A stretch of 27,693 bases of DNA from an uncultured Opitutia bacterium. Lineage in GTDB: Bacteria > Verrucomicrobiota > Verrucomicrobiia > Opitutales > UBA953. Positions within the stretch are counted from its first letter, which is position 1. The number at the start of each line of letters is the position of its first letter. The notes beneath the pieces are model-generated. The model searched no databases. It was not told the DNA's origin and was given only the letters and a program-made list of their open reading frames with translations. Positions 16,370 to 23,718 of this stretch are shown in pieces. The translations under genes were made by a program, and so were the position numbers. The stretch is from NCBI GenBank assembly GCA_903924185.1, contig CAIYAN010000376.1:1-27693 (forward strand). The letters are read 5' to 3'.

Positions 16370-17017
16370 ATGGGACAGAAAGTAAATCCGATCGGCTTCC
16401 GTCTAGCCGTCCGCCGCAACTGGGAATCTCGCTGGTTCGCAACGACGCGCGATGGCGCCTTCGCTCGCAACATCCTCGAGGACTACCGCATCCGCGAGTT
16501 CCTTAAGGAAAAGCTCCGCCAGGCTGCTGTGCCCCGCATCTTCATCGAACGTGCTGGCCCTAAGGTCCGCGTCCGCATCTGGACCGCCCGCCCAGGCGTC
16601 GTCATCGGCCGTAAGGGCGATGAACTCAAGAAGCTCCGTGAGGAGATCGCCGTCGTCGCCGGTAAGGCGAAGGCCGAGGACGTCATCCTCGAAGTCAACG
16701 AAGTGAAGCGCCCCGACCTCGTGGCCCAGCTCGTTGCCGAAAACGTCGCCCTCCAGCTTGAGCGCCGCATCTCCTTCCGTCGCGCCATGAAGAAGGCCAT
16801 CCAGTCCACGATGCAGAACGGTGCCGACGGCATCCGTCTCCGCCTCGGTGGTCGCCTTGGTGGTGCCGAAATCGCCCGCGTTGAGTCCGCTCGCGTCGGT
16901 CGCGTTCCTCTCCACACCCTGCGCGAGAACATCGACTACGGTTTTGCCGAAGCCCGCACCCTCTACGGTAAACTCGGCATTAAGTGCTGGATTTGCGCCA
17001 AGGACTCCGAGTTCTAA
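16370..17017 (+). CDS. rpsC: 30S ribosomal protein S3
   Basis: S3 guards the mRNA entry channel and has helicase-like activity with S4 and S5. The 215-aa chain begins MGQKVNPIGFRLAVRRNWES, has a KH type II domain with the GxxG loop GRKG at 80-83, and the C-terminal half with RAMKKAIQSTMQNGADGIR and the GGAEIARVE motif. It ends soon after the conserved domain (KCWICAKDSEF), shorter than E. coli S3 by about 18 residues, so the usual basic tail is absent. Gaps of 18 and 36 nt flank it. Confidence 0.98.
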   Translation: MGQKVNPIGFRLAVRRNWESRWFATTRDGAFARNILEDYRIREFLKEKLRQAAVPRIFIERAGPKVRVRIWTARPGVVIGRKGDELKKLREEIAVVAGKAKAEDVILEVNEVKRPDLVAQLVAENVALQLERRISFRRAMKKAIQSTMQNGADGIRLRLGGRLGGAEIARVESARVGRVPLHTLRENIDYGFAEARTLYGKLGIKCWICAKDSEF

Positions 17018-17053
17018 ACCGCCCCGCACCCCTCTAACTAAAGACCCGCTTCC

Positions 17054-17482
17054 ATGGCCAATCTTCAACCCGCCCGCACCAAGTGGCGCAAACACCGCAA
17101 AGGCAAGATTCGCGGTAATGCCACGACCTGCAACACCCTTGCTTTCGGCGATTTCGGTATCCAGTCCTTGGACCGTGCCCGTATTCCCGCTAACCAAATC
17201 GAGGCTGCTCGTATCGCCATCTCCCGCGCTTTGAAGCGTAAGGGCAAGTTGTGGATGCGTATCTTCCCACACACCCCGGTGACCCGGAAGCCCGCCGAAG
17301 TCCGAATGGGCTCTGGTAAGGGTAGCGTCGAGTACTACGTGGCTGTGATTAAGCCTGGAACCATGCTTTTTGAGGTCGGTGGCGTGACGATCACCGTCGC
17401 CCGCGAGGCCATGCGCCTAGCCGATACGAAGCTCCAGGTCCGTTGCCGCTTCCTCGCCCGTGAAGAACTCGAAAAGTATTGA
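17054..17482 (+). CDS. rplP: 50S ribosomal protein L16
   Basis: L16 organises the A-site tRNA region of the 50S subunit. The 142-aa product contains TKWRKHRKGKIRGNA, LAFGDFGIQSL, IEAARIAISRALKRKGKLW and the hallmark IFPHTPVTRKPAEVRMGSGK. The C-terminus (LQVRCRFLAREELEKY) differs from the usual KLP...FV(x)R ending. It is the only complete gene of the plus-strand cluster that stops with TGA; that stop overlaps an ATG (TGATG) opening a nine-codon minigene. The next gene, rpmC, begins 41 nt later. Confidence 0.97.
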   Translation: MANLQPARTKWRKHRKGKIRGNATTCNTLAFGDFGIQSLDRARIPANQIEAARIAISRALKRKGKLWMRIFPHTPVTRKPAEVRMGSGKGSVEYYVAVIKPGTMLFEVGGVTITVAREAMRLADTKLQVRCRFLAREELEKY

Positions 17483-17511
17483 TGCCTAAGGCCTTCCTCA
17501 CCCATAACTGA
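17482..17511 (+). other. Nine-codon minigene overlapping the rplP stop (speculative)
   Basis: The rplP stop TGA at 17480-17482 shares its A with an ATG; the frame reads MPKAFLTHN and stops at TGA 17509-17511, 12 nt before the rpmC ATG. It would let a terminating ribosome restart and carry on toward rpmC, which has no ribosome binding site of its own. Such a short frame can occur by chance. Confidence 0.25.
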
Positions 17512-17523
17512 CCTCTTTTCCCG

Positions 17524-17748
17524 ATGCGTACCTACCAAAAAGGCAAGCCTTCCGCCGCCTCCGCACTGCGTCCCCTGGCCGCCGTTGAGCTCCAGAAGCG
17601 CGTGCGCGAAGCCCGCGAGGAACTCCTCCAGCTCCGTCTCCGTAAGGCGACCGGCGCTGTCGAAAACTCTGCCCGTTTCCGTTTTCTCCGCGTCGACATC
17701 GCTCGATGCCTGACGGTGCTGAAGGCTCAGGCCACCGCCGCTAAGTAA
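17524..17748 (+). CDS. rpmC: 50S ribosomal protein L29
   Basis: L29 lies at the tunnel exit beside L23 and helps form the trigger-factor platform. At 74 aa it is a little longer than the usual 63-68 because of a basic N-terminal addition (MRTYQKGKPSAASA). The helical core LQKRVREAREELLQLRLRKA followed by GAVENSARFRFLRVDIARCL matches the family, including the LxxxRxxxA(S)G...(Q/E)N pattern. It stands between rplP and rpsQ, as in other bacteria. Confidence 0.96.
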   Translation: MRTYQKGKPSAASALRPLAAVELQKRVREAREELLQLRLRKATGAVENSARFRFLRVDIARCLTVLKAQATAAK

Positions 17749-17767
17749 CCCTTAAACCATTATTCCG

Positions 17768-18052
17768 ATGTCCGAGACCCGCTCCAACCGCAAGACCCTC
17801 ATCGGCTTCGTCGCCACCCGTTCGGGCGACAAGTCTGTGAAGGTTAATTTCCAATACACCGTCCTTCACCCCGTTTACGGTAAGGAAGTGAAGCGCCGCA
17901 CCGTGCTCCACGCCCACGACGAGAAGAACGAATGCAAGGTGGGCGATAAGGTCGAGATTATGGAGACCCGCCCTTTGTCTAAGCTCAAGCGCTGGCGCGT
18001 GATTCGCGTCGTCGAAGCCGCGAAGATTGCTGCCCAGCCGATTGACGGCTAA
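17768..18052 (+). CDS. rpsQ: 30S ribosomal protein S17
   Basis: S17 is a primary binder of the 16S 5' domain with an OB fold. The 94-aa length is slightly above the usual 84-89. RKTLIGFVATRSGDKSVKVN is the standard start; the middle HPVYGKEVKRRTVLHAHDEK and CKVGDKVEIMETRPLSKLKR are diagnostic. A short C-terminal tail (AAKIAAQPIDG) follows the RWRVIRVVE strand. Gaps of 19 and 20 nt separate it from rpmC and rplN, with no ribosome binding site. Confidence 0.97.
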   Translation: MSETRSNRKTLIGFVATRSGDKSVKVNFQYTVLHPVYGKEVKRRTVLHAHDEKNECKVGDKVEIMETRPLSKLKRWRVIRVVEAAKIAAQPIDG

Positions 18053-18072
18053 TCCCCCCACTACCTACTTTT

Positions 18073-18438
18073 ATGCTTCAGATGCTTTCCCGACTCGACG
18101 TCGCCGATAATACCGGCGCTCGTCAGGTCCAGATGATCCGCCGCCTCGGCCAGATCACCGACACCGCCGGTATCGGCGACGTCATTATTTGCTCCGTCAA
18201 GGACTCGACCCCCGATGCCCAGTGCAAGAAGGGTAGCGTCGTCCGCGCCGTCATCGTTCGCACCGTAGCCCCAATCCGTCGTAACGACGGGAGCTACTTG
18301 CGCTTCGACTCGAACGCAGTCGTCATCCTGGACGACAACGGCAACCCGAAGGGTACCCGCATCTTCGGGCCCGTCGCCCGCGAACTCCGCGGCAAGAACT
18401 TCATGAAGATCATTTCCCTCGCTCCCGAGGTCCTCTAA
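18073..18438 (+). CDS. rplN: 50S ribosomal protein L14
   Basis: L14 forms part of the intersubunit bridges and the binding site of the silencing factor RsfS. The 121-aa length is normal. MLQMLSRLDVADNTGARQVQ is the standard start; KKGSVVRAVIVRTVAPIRRN, SYLRFDSNAVVILDDNGNPK and GTRIFGPVARELR are diagnostic and intact. rplX begins only 6 nt after its stop, the tightest spacing in the plus-strand cluster, which favours coupled translation. Confidence 0.98.
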   Translation: MLQMLSRLDVADNTGARQVQMIRRLGQITDTAGIGDVIICSVKDSTPDAQCKKGSVVRAVIVRTVAPIRRNDGSYLRFDSNAVVILDDNGNPKGTRIFGPVARELRGKNFMKIISLAPEVL

Positions 18439-18444
18439 TCCGCC

Positions 18445-18717
18445 ATGTCTAAGACTGATATCAAACGCGGCGACGAAGTCGTCGTCATTGCCGGTGCCGA
18501 TAAGGGCAAGCGCGGCGAAATCCTCACCTACGATCGGGACGCAGAACGTGTCACCATCAAGGGCCTTAACCTCGTCAAGCGCCACCTGAAGCGCACGCAG
18601 GAAGGCACTGGCGGCATCACCGAGAAGGAAGCCCCGATTCATCGCTCTAACGTGATGCTCGGCTCCCTCTGGGACGCCCGTCGTGCCAAGAAGCCAGCCA
18701 AGAAGGCTGCTAAGTAA
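18445..18717 (+). CDS. rplX: 50S ribosomal protein L24 (short form)
   Basis: L24 is an assembly initiator that binds the 5' region of 23S rRNA through a KOW domain. The start IKRGDEVVVIAGADKGKRGE (from residue 6) is the KOW motif, and ITEKEAPIHRSNVMLGS near residues 60-75 is the conserved second segment. The protein then ends in a Lys/Ala tail (ARRAKKPAKKAAK) at 90 aa. Family members usually continue about 15-25 residues with a strand reading close to GKPTRVGFK, which is missing. No frameshift is evident, since rplE follows after 32 nt. Confidence 0.96.
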   Translation: MSKTDIKRGDEVVVIAGADKGKRGEILTYDRDAERVTIKGLNLVKRHLKRTQEGTGGITEKEAPIHRSNVMLGSLWDARRAKKPAKKAAK

Positions 18718-18749
18718 CCCTGACGAAACCACCCGAGATTTACACGAAG

Positions 18750-19334
18750 ATGTCTACCAAGCCCTACCTTAAGAAGGCCTACCTCGAGAAGGTCGTCCCC
18801 GAGCTCATCAAGGCCCGCGGTTACAAGAACGTTCACCAGGTCCCTAACCTCACCAAGATTGTCCTTAACTCAGCTTTCAAGGCTGACGCCGACAAGGCCC
18901 ACATGGCCGAAGTCGTTAAAGAAATCACCAAGCTGTCGGGTCAGAAGCCGATCATCACCTACGCTTCCAAGAGCGTCGCGAGCTTTAAGGTTCGTGAAGG
19001 TATGCCCCTCGGCTGTGTGGTTACCCTCCGGGGTGCCCGCATGTGGGAATTCATGCTCCGCCTCACCGCGGTGGCCCTCCCAATGATTCGCGACTTCCGC
19101 GGTGTCGGTAACCGCCTCGACGGTCGCGGCAACTTCTCTCTCGGGATTGTGGACCACACCATCTTCCCCGAAACCCAAGCTGACGGCTCGCAGCGTGCAA
19201 ACATCGGTATGGATGTCGTCATCGTGACAACTGCCACGACCGACGACGAAGGCCGCGAACTGCTCCGCATGCTCGGCATGCCGTTCCGTCGCTCCTCCGC
19301 CGCCACCGAAGCCGCCGCCACCGCGAAGGCCTAA
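18750..19334 (+). CDS. rplE: 50S ribosomal protein L5
   Basis: L5 brings 5S rRNA into the central protuberance and contacts P-site tRNA. The 194-aa chain shows NVHQVPNLTKIVLNSAF near 28-44, ITKLSGQKPIITYASKSVAS, FKVREGMPLGCVVTLRG, MIRDFRGV and a late DVVIVTTATTDDEGRELLRM, all family signatures. The C-terminal tail is alanine-rich (SSAATEAAATAKA), about ten residues beyond the usual PF(R/K) ending. It precedes rpsN by 21 nt. Confidence 0.97.
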   Translation: MSTKPYLKKAYLEKVVPELIKARGYKNVHQVPNLTKIVLNSAFKADADKAHMAEVVKEITKLSGQKPIITYASKSVASFKVREGMPLGCVVTLRGARMWEFMLRLTAVALPMIRDFRGVGNRLDGRGNFSLGIVDHTIFPETQADGSQRANIGMDVVIVTTATTDDEGRELLRMLGMPFRRSSAATEAAATAKA

Positions 19335-19355
19335 CCCCTCACCTTACACACCAGT

Positions 19356-19661
19356 ATGGCCAAGAAGTCTGTCATCCAACGCGCCCTCAAGCGCGATCGC
19401 CTTGTCGCCAAGCACGCTGCCAAGCGCGCCGAGCTCAAGGCAATCCTCCTCAGCCCCAAGACCACTGAGGAAGAGTTCTACGTCGCCCAGCGCAAGCTTA
19501 CCGAGTTGCCCCGCAACTCGTCCAAGGTTCGTCATAAGAACCGCTGCGCTATCTCGGGTCGTCCACGTGCGTTCATTCGCAAGTTCGGCCTCTCCCGTAT
19601 CACCTTCCGCGAACTCGCCCTTGGTGGCCAGATTCCCGGTGTCACCAAGGCATCCTGGTAA
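19356..19661 (+). CDS. rpsN: 30S ribosomal protein S14, zinc-free long form
   Basis: S14 is a late-binding protein of the 30S head. At 101 aa it is the long form; it lacks the CxxC pairs of the short zinc-binding form and has a single cysteine in KNRCAISGRPRAFIRKFGLS. MAKKSVIQRALKRDRLVAKH and the C-terminal GGQIPGVTKASW agree closely with E. coli S14. Its place between rplE and rpsH is conserved. S4 in this window is also the zinc-free type. Confidence 0.97.
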   Translation: MAKKSVIQRALKRDRLVAKHAAKRAELKAILLSPKTTEEEFYVAQRKLTELPRNSSKVRHKNRCAISGRPRAFIRKFGLSRITFRELALGGQIPGVTKASW

Positions 19662-19679
19662 CCTCCGACCGCAACGACT

Positions 19680-20078
19680 ATGTCCGCTTCTAACGATACC
19701 ATCGGAGATTTCCTGACCTCCATCCGCAACGCATCTAAGGCCGAGAGGGCTACGATTGTCGTCCAGTGGTCGCGCCTCCGCGAAGGCGTGGCCCGCATCC
19801 TCACGGAGGCCGGCTACGTTGCCAGTTTCCGCAAGGCTGAGCGCGAAGAAAAGCCCGTCCTCGAACTCACCCTCAAGTACGTCTCTGGCGTGCCTGCTAT
19901 CACCAGCATCGAGCGCGTCTCGACCCCTGGTCGCCGCGTCTACGCTGGCTACACCACCGTGCCGAAGGTGATCGGTGGCATGGGCGTCTCCATCCTCACC
20001 ACTTCCCGTGGCGTCATGACCGATGCCGAGGCTCGTCGCCAGAAGGTTGGCGGCGAACTCCTCGCCAAGGTCTGGTAA
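19680..20078 (+). CDS. rpsH: 30S ribosomal protein S8
   Basis: S8 binds the central domain of 16S rRNA; in E. coli it also represses the spc operon by binding a mimic near rplE. The 132-aa length is usual. DTIGDFLTSIRNASKAERAT opens the protein, LTLKYVSGVPAITSIERVST lies in the middle and GVSILTTSRGVMTDAEARRQ with KVGGELLAKVW closes it, all diagnostic. No obvious S8-type stem is visible in the short 21-nt rplE-rpsN spacer. Confidence 0.97.
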   Translation: MSASNDTIGDFLTSIRNASKAERATIVVQWSRLREGVARILTEAGYVASFRKAEREEKPVLELTLKYVSGVPAITSIERVSTPGRRVYAGYTTVPKVIGGMGVSILTTSRGVMTDAEARRQKVGGELLAKVW

Positions 20079-20101
20079 CCCAACCCCCTAACAAAAAAGT
20101 C

Positions 20102-20638
20102 ATGAGCCGCATTGGCAAACAGCCCGTCCCCGTCCCCGCCTCCGTCAAGGTAGCGATTAACGGTCAGACCATCTCCGTCGAAGGCCCGAAGGGCAAGCTT
20201 TCGCACACGTTCCCCGCGCAGATTGGCGTGACTGTCGACAAGTCCGTCGTCCAAGTCGCTGACCTTTCTGCAAAGAAGGACTCAGGTCCTGTCTTTGGTA
20301 CTACTCGCGCTATCATCCGTAATATGGTGGAAGGCGTTGAGAAGGGCTACAGCAAGACTCTCCTCATCGAAGGCGTCGGTTTTAAGGCCGCCCTTAAGGG
20401 GAACGTCCTCGACCTCGCCCTTGGTTACTCGCACCCGATTCGTTACACGGTACCTGTAGGCGTCACGGTCGTCGTCACCGACGGCACGAAGCTCCTCATC
20501 TCCGGTGCCGATCGCCACATGGTTGGCCAGGTTGCTGCCTCCATCAAACTCTACAAGCCGGTCGAGCCTTATAAGGGCAAGGGTGTTCGCGTTGAAGGCG
20601 AATACGTCCGCCGCAAGGAAGGCAAGAAGACCGCCTAA
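20102..20638 (+). CDS. rplF: 50S ribosomal protein L6
   Basis: L6 lies near the factor-binding site and the sarcin-ricin loop. The 178-aa chain starts MSRIGKQPVPVPASVKVAIN, continues with VEGPKGKLSHTF, TTRAIIRNMVEGVEKGYSKT, LIEGVGFKAALKG and LALGYSHPIRYTVPVGVTV, and ends with EPYKGKGVRVEGEYVRRKEG and KKTA. These are the two L6 repeats in normal order and length. The upstream spacer has an A6 run (AACAAAAAAGTC) but no Shine-Dalgarno. Confidence 0.98.
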   Translation: MSRIGKQPVPVPASVKVAINGQTISVEGPKGKLSHTFPAQIGVTVDKSVVQVADLSAKKDSGPVFGTTRAIIRNMVEGVEKGYSKTLLIEGVGFKAALKGNVLDLALGYSHPIRYTVPVGVTVVVTDGTKLLISGADRHMVGQVAASIKLYKPVEPYKGKGVRVEGEYVRRKEGKKTA

Positions 20639-20658
20639 CCCGCTCGCCACTCACCTTC

Positions 20659-21021
20659 ATGAATATTTCCAAGAAGAACCTGCTCGTGCAGAAGCGCCGC
20701 TGGCGCATCCGCAAGACGGTGCAAGGCACCGCCGCCCGTCCGCGCCTCGCGCTCAAGCTGACCCACCTCCACCTCTACGCCCAGGCGATCGACGACGATC
20801 GTGGTGTGACCCTCGTGGCCACTGCTACCACCTCGAAGGATTTCCGCGGCCAGAAGCTCCGTCCGACCGTCGCCGGTGCCACCGCTTTCGGTGCCGCTTT
20901 CGGCGCGAAGGCCAAAGCCGCTGGTCTCACCACCGTGGTCTTCGACCGTGCTGGTCGCCGTTACCATGGCGCCGTCAAGGCGTTTGCCGATGCCGCCCGC
21001 GCCGCTGGCCTCCTCTTCTAA
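20659..21021 (+). CDS. rplR: 50S ribosomal protein L18
   Basis: L18 binds 5S rRNA and joins it to the large subunit. The 120-aa length is normal. The basic N-terminus QKRRWRIRKTVQGTAARPRL matches the family RxRRRxRIRKKIxGT...RPRLxV pattern; HLYAQAIDDDRGVTLVATAT and the C-terminal VVFDRAGRRYHGAVKAFADA ARAAGLLF are typical. rpsE starts 10 nt after its stop. Confidence 0.97.
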   Translation: MNISKKNLLVQKRRWRIRKTVQGTAARPRLALKLTHLHLYAQAIDDDRGVTLVATATTSKDFRGQKLRPTVAGATAFGAAFGAKAKAAGLTTVVFDRAGRRYHGAVKAFADAARAAGLLF

Positions 21022-21031
21022 TAAAAATTCC

Positions 21032-21679
21032 ATGAGCGAAGAAACCAAGAAAGCTGCGGCCCCAGCCACCCCTGCTGGCAACGCCGGTCCTGCTGGTAAC
21101 GCCGGTCCTGGCCCGGGCCCTGGCGGCGACCGTCGTGGTCCTGGCGGTAACAATAACCGTCGTGGCCCTGGTGGCCCTGGCGGTCCCCGCGGCCCACGCC
21201 GCGACAACCGCAACGAAGGTCCTGCTTCCGAATACAACGACAAGGTCGTGCATATCAACCGTTGCTCGAAGGTCGTCAAAGGCGGCCGTCGTTTCAACTT
21301 CGCTGCGCTCATCGTGGCCGGTGATGGCAAAGGTCGCGTCGGCGTCGGTTACGGCAAGGCCAAGGAAGTGCCCGATGCTATCCGCAAGGGTACCGACCGT
21401 GCTCACCGCGCCCTCGTCCACGTCAATCTTCGCAACAACACCATCCCGCACGAAGTCATCGGCCGCGCTGATGGTGGCGTCGTCATGCTCCGCCCAGCTT
21501 CTCCGGGTACCGGCCTCATCGCCGGCGGTGGCGTCCGTGCTGTCCTCGAAGTGGTCGGCCTAAAGGACGTCCTCTCGAAGTCCATGGGTTCGAATAACCC
21601 TCAGGCCATCGTGAAGGCGACGCTTGATGGTCTCGCCCAGCTCCGCACGCTCGAACAAATCAAGTCTCTCCGCGCTTAA
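21032..21679 (+). CDS. rpsE: 30S ribosomal protein S5 with long disordered N-terminal extension
   Basis: S5 is a decoding-fidelity protein at the mRNA entry channel. ATG 21032 was chosen because it begins 10 nt after rplR; an in-frame ATG far upstream lies inside rplR. The 215-aa product has a normal S5 body from about residue 66 (VVHINRCSKVVKGGRRFNF, VAGDGKGRVGVGYGKA, ASPGTGLIAGGGVRAVLEV, LAQLRTLEQIKSLRA). Ahead of it are about 60 residues of Gly, Pro, Arg and Asn, with repeats such as NAGPAGNAGP and RGPGG. This low-complexity arginine-glycine tail is absent from E. coli S5. rpmD (L30), which usually follows rpsE, is missing. Confidence 0.97.
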   Translation: MSEETKKAAAPATPAGNAGPAGNAGPGPGPGGDRRGPGGNNNRRGPGGPGGPRGPRRDNRNEGPASEYNDKVVHINRCSKVVKGGRRFNFAALIVAGDGKGRVGVGYGKAKEVPDAIRKGTDRAHRALVHVNLRNNTIPHEVIGRADGGVVMLRPASPGTGLIAGGGVRAVLEVVGLKDVLSKSMGSNNPQAIVKATLDGLAQLRTLEQIKSLRA

Positions 21680-21694
21680 GCGGACCTCCCAACT

Positions 21695-22156
21695 ATGAAG
21701 CTCCATTCTTTGCCCGCCATTAAGGGCTCCACTCACCGTCACAAGATCCTCGGCCGCGGTCGCGGTACGGGTCACGGTAAGACTTCCGGTCGTGGTCACA
21801 AGGGTATGAAGGCCCGTTCCGGTGGCGGCCACCGCCCTGGTTTCGAAGGCGGCCAGATGCCCCTTTACCGTCGTCTGCCTAAGCGCGGTTTCAATAACGT
21901 GAACCGTATTGATTACGCTGTGGTTAACCTCCGCGACATCGAAGCGCTCGAAGGCTCGACCCTTGGTCTCGCTGAGTTCAAGGCCCAAGGCGTACTCCGC
22001 TCCAACGCCCCGCTCCTCAAGGTGCTGGCTACGGGCGAAATCACCCGCGCCGTCACCGTTTCGGCCCATCGTTTTTCCGAAGCTGCTAAGCAGAAGATCC
22101 TCGCCGCTGGCGGCAAGGTCATCGAGCTCGCAGTCAAGGCGACGAAGGCAGAGTAA
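21695..22156 (+). CDS. rplO: 50S ribosomal protein L15
   Basis: L15 is a late assembly protein of the 50S subunit. The 153-aa chain begins MKLHSLPAIKGSTHRHKILG, then shows GRGTGHGKTSGRGHKGMKAR, FEGGQMPLYRRLPKRGFNN and a C-terminal FSEAAKQKILAAGGKVIELA, all diagnostic. It starts 15 nt after rpsE; there is no room for rpmD between them. secY follows after 23 nt, the usual neighbour. Confidence 0.98.
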   Translation: MKLHSLPAIKGSTHRHKILGRGRGTGHGKTSGRGHKGMKARSGGGHRPGFEGGQMPLYRRLPKRGFNNVNRIDYAVVNLRDIEALEGSTLGLAEFKAQGVLRSNAPLLKVLATGEITRAVTVSAHRFSEAAKQKILAAGGKVIELAVKATKAE

Positions 22157-22160
22157 CCTT

Positions 22161-22177
22161 CGGAAAGACGCCTTCCG
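22161..22177 (+). promoter_or_regulatory. Small hairpin directly before the secY start
   Basis: CGGAA (22161-22165), a seven-base loop, and TTCCG (22173-22177) form a five-pair hairpin that ends two nt before the secY ATG. It occupies the place where a ribosome binding site would lie and may hold secY expression below that of the ribosomal genes. A stem this short can arise by chance. Confidence 0.35.
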
Positions 22178-22179
22178 CG

Positions 22180-23706
22180 ATGTTTTCGGCTTTTGCCAAT
22201 TGCTGGAGGATTCCTGAACTCCGGGCCCGTCTGCTTGCGACGGTCGCCCTGGTGTTCGTGGCGCGTATTGGGGCGAACATCCCGCTGCCGGGTATCGATC
22301 CGAAGGACATCATGGATTACTACGCCACGATGTCCGATAAGGCATCGGGTGGTGTGGTGGCCATGTACAATATGTTCACGGGGGGTGCGCTCCTTAAGGG
22401 GGCGATTTTCTCGTTGGGCATCATGCCCTATATCAGTGCTTCGATCATCATGCAGTTGATGTCGGCGGTGGTGCCTTCCATCGCCCGCCTCCAGCAGGAA
22501 GGCGAAGTCGGCCGCCAAAAAGTCGCCCAGTATTCCCGTTACCTCACCATTATCATCGCGGTCGTCCAGTCGGCCTTATTGTTGGGCGCCTTCTGTAATC
22601 CTACTAAGGTTGGCCAGGCCCTCGGCTTAGGTAGCTTCGCCGGACAGATTGTGGTCATGGAGAACAAGACGCTCTTCGTCTGCCTCGGTGTGACTATTTT
22701 AACCGCTGGTTCGATTGTCATGCTCTGGCTGGGCGAGCAAATTACCCAACGAGGTATCGGCAACGGCACCTCCATTCTGATCACTATCGGCATTTTGTCC
22801 GACATCCCTGGAGCGATTGCCAGTTTTGTCACCGTAGCTTTTGGAGGTAAGATTGGCGCTGCCGCCGTCAACTCCCATGGTTGGGAAAAGGCGGCCGGCA
22901 TGATCGTTCTCTTCGTCCTCGTGACCGCAGCGATGGTGGCCATCAATCAAGCGGTTCGTAAGATTCCCATCCAGTATGCTCAGCGTATGGTCGGGAAGAA
23001 GATGTATGGTGCGCAGACTAATTACCTGCCACTCAAGGTGAACTACGCGGGCGTCATGCCGGTTATCTTTGCTGGGGCGATCCTCAGCTTCCCGCCGATG
23101 CTGCTCAACCCCTTGAGCACGCTTTCCCCGACGCTGGAGTTCCTCCGCGGTTGGGCTGACCTCTTCCAGAGCCAGGGTTGGTTCCACTACCTCTCCTACG
23201 CGGTCCTTATCTTCGGCTTCAGTTACTTCTGGATTTCCATCATGTTCCGCCCGGTGCAGATCGCGGATGACCTGAAGAAGAATAACGGCTACATCCTCGG
23301 TGTGCGTCCTGGCGAGCACACGGCGGCGTTCCTCGATTTCGTGATGACTCGCCTCACGGTGGCCGGCTCACTCTTTCTGCTCATCATCGCCCTGATGCCT
23401 GACCTGTTCATGCTACAGCTCAGTTTCCCCGCGCGTCTCGCGACCTTCCTCGGCGGCACGGGTGGCCTTATCACCGTTGGCGTCATGCTCGACACGATGC
23501 GCCAGATTGAGACCTACCTCCTGCAACGTAACTACGAAGGTTTCTTGAAGAAGGGTCGGATCGGCAGCTTGCCGGTGCCGGCTCCCGCCCAGCGTCCGGC
23601 TGATTCCGCCGCCGCCCTCGGTTCCATGGAGAAGACCTGTTTGGTGCTCTTCGTCCTCGGGGTAGCTGCCTGGATTGCCAACCACTGGAGTTCGTTCGCT
23701 AAGTAA
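22180..23706 (+). CDS. secY: Preprotein translocase subunit SecY with extra C-terminal segment
   Basis: SecY is the channel of the Sec translocon in the inner membrane. The 508-aa chain has the ten-helix core: plug region IPLPGID near 31-37, SLGIMPYISASIIMQL, QEGEVGRQKVAQYSRYLTI, RGIGNGTSILI, and the cytosolic loops PIQYAQRMVGKK and DLKKNNGYILGVRPGE. Most SecY proteins end shortly after a motif like NYEGFLKKGRI. Here about 46 residues follow: a Pro-Ala linker (LPVPAPAQRPADSAAA) and a hydrophobic stretch TCLVLFVLGVAAWIANHW near 485-502, which could be an eleventh membrane helix placing the C-terminus outside the cytosol. Confidence 0.97.
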   Translation: MFSAFANCWRIPELRARLLATVALVFVARIGANIPLPGIDPKDIMDYYATMSDKASGGVVAMYNMFTGGALLKGAIFSLGIMPYISASIIMQLMSAVVPSIARLQQEGEVGRQKVAQYSRYLTIIIAVVQSALLLGAFCNPTKVGQALGLGSFAGQIVVMENKTLFVCLGVTILTAGSIVMLWLGEQITQRGIGNGTSILITIGILSDIPGAIASFVTVAFGGKIGAAAVNSHGWEKAAGMIVLFVLVTAAMVAINQAVRKIPIQYAQRMVGKKMYGAQTNYLPLKVNYAGVMPVIFAGAILSFPPMLLNPLSTLSPTLEFLRGWADLFQSQGWFHYLSYAVLIFGFSYFWISIMFRPVQIADDLKKNNGYILGVRPGEHTAAFLDFVMTRLTVAGSLFLLIIALMPDLFMLQLSFPARLATFLGGTGGLITVGVMLDTMRQIETYLLQRNYEGFLKKGRIGSLPVPAPAQRPADSAAALGSMEKTCLVLFVLGVAAWIANHWSSFAK

Positions 23707-23718
23707 GCCTTTTCCTGG

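Noticed and set aside
14750..17272. Minus-strand frames of 180-290 codons opposite rplB, rpsS, rplV, rpsC and rplP
   Set aside because: All are antisense to certain ribosomal genes, cross gene borders and have no recognisable domains.
21060..21200. DNA tandem repeat as an independent element within rpsE
   Set aside because: The repeated GGTCCTGGCGG-like units are in frame and simply encode the Gly/Pro/Arg-rich S5 tail.
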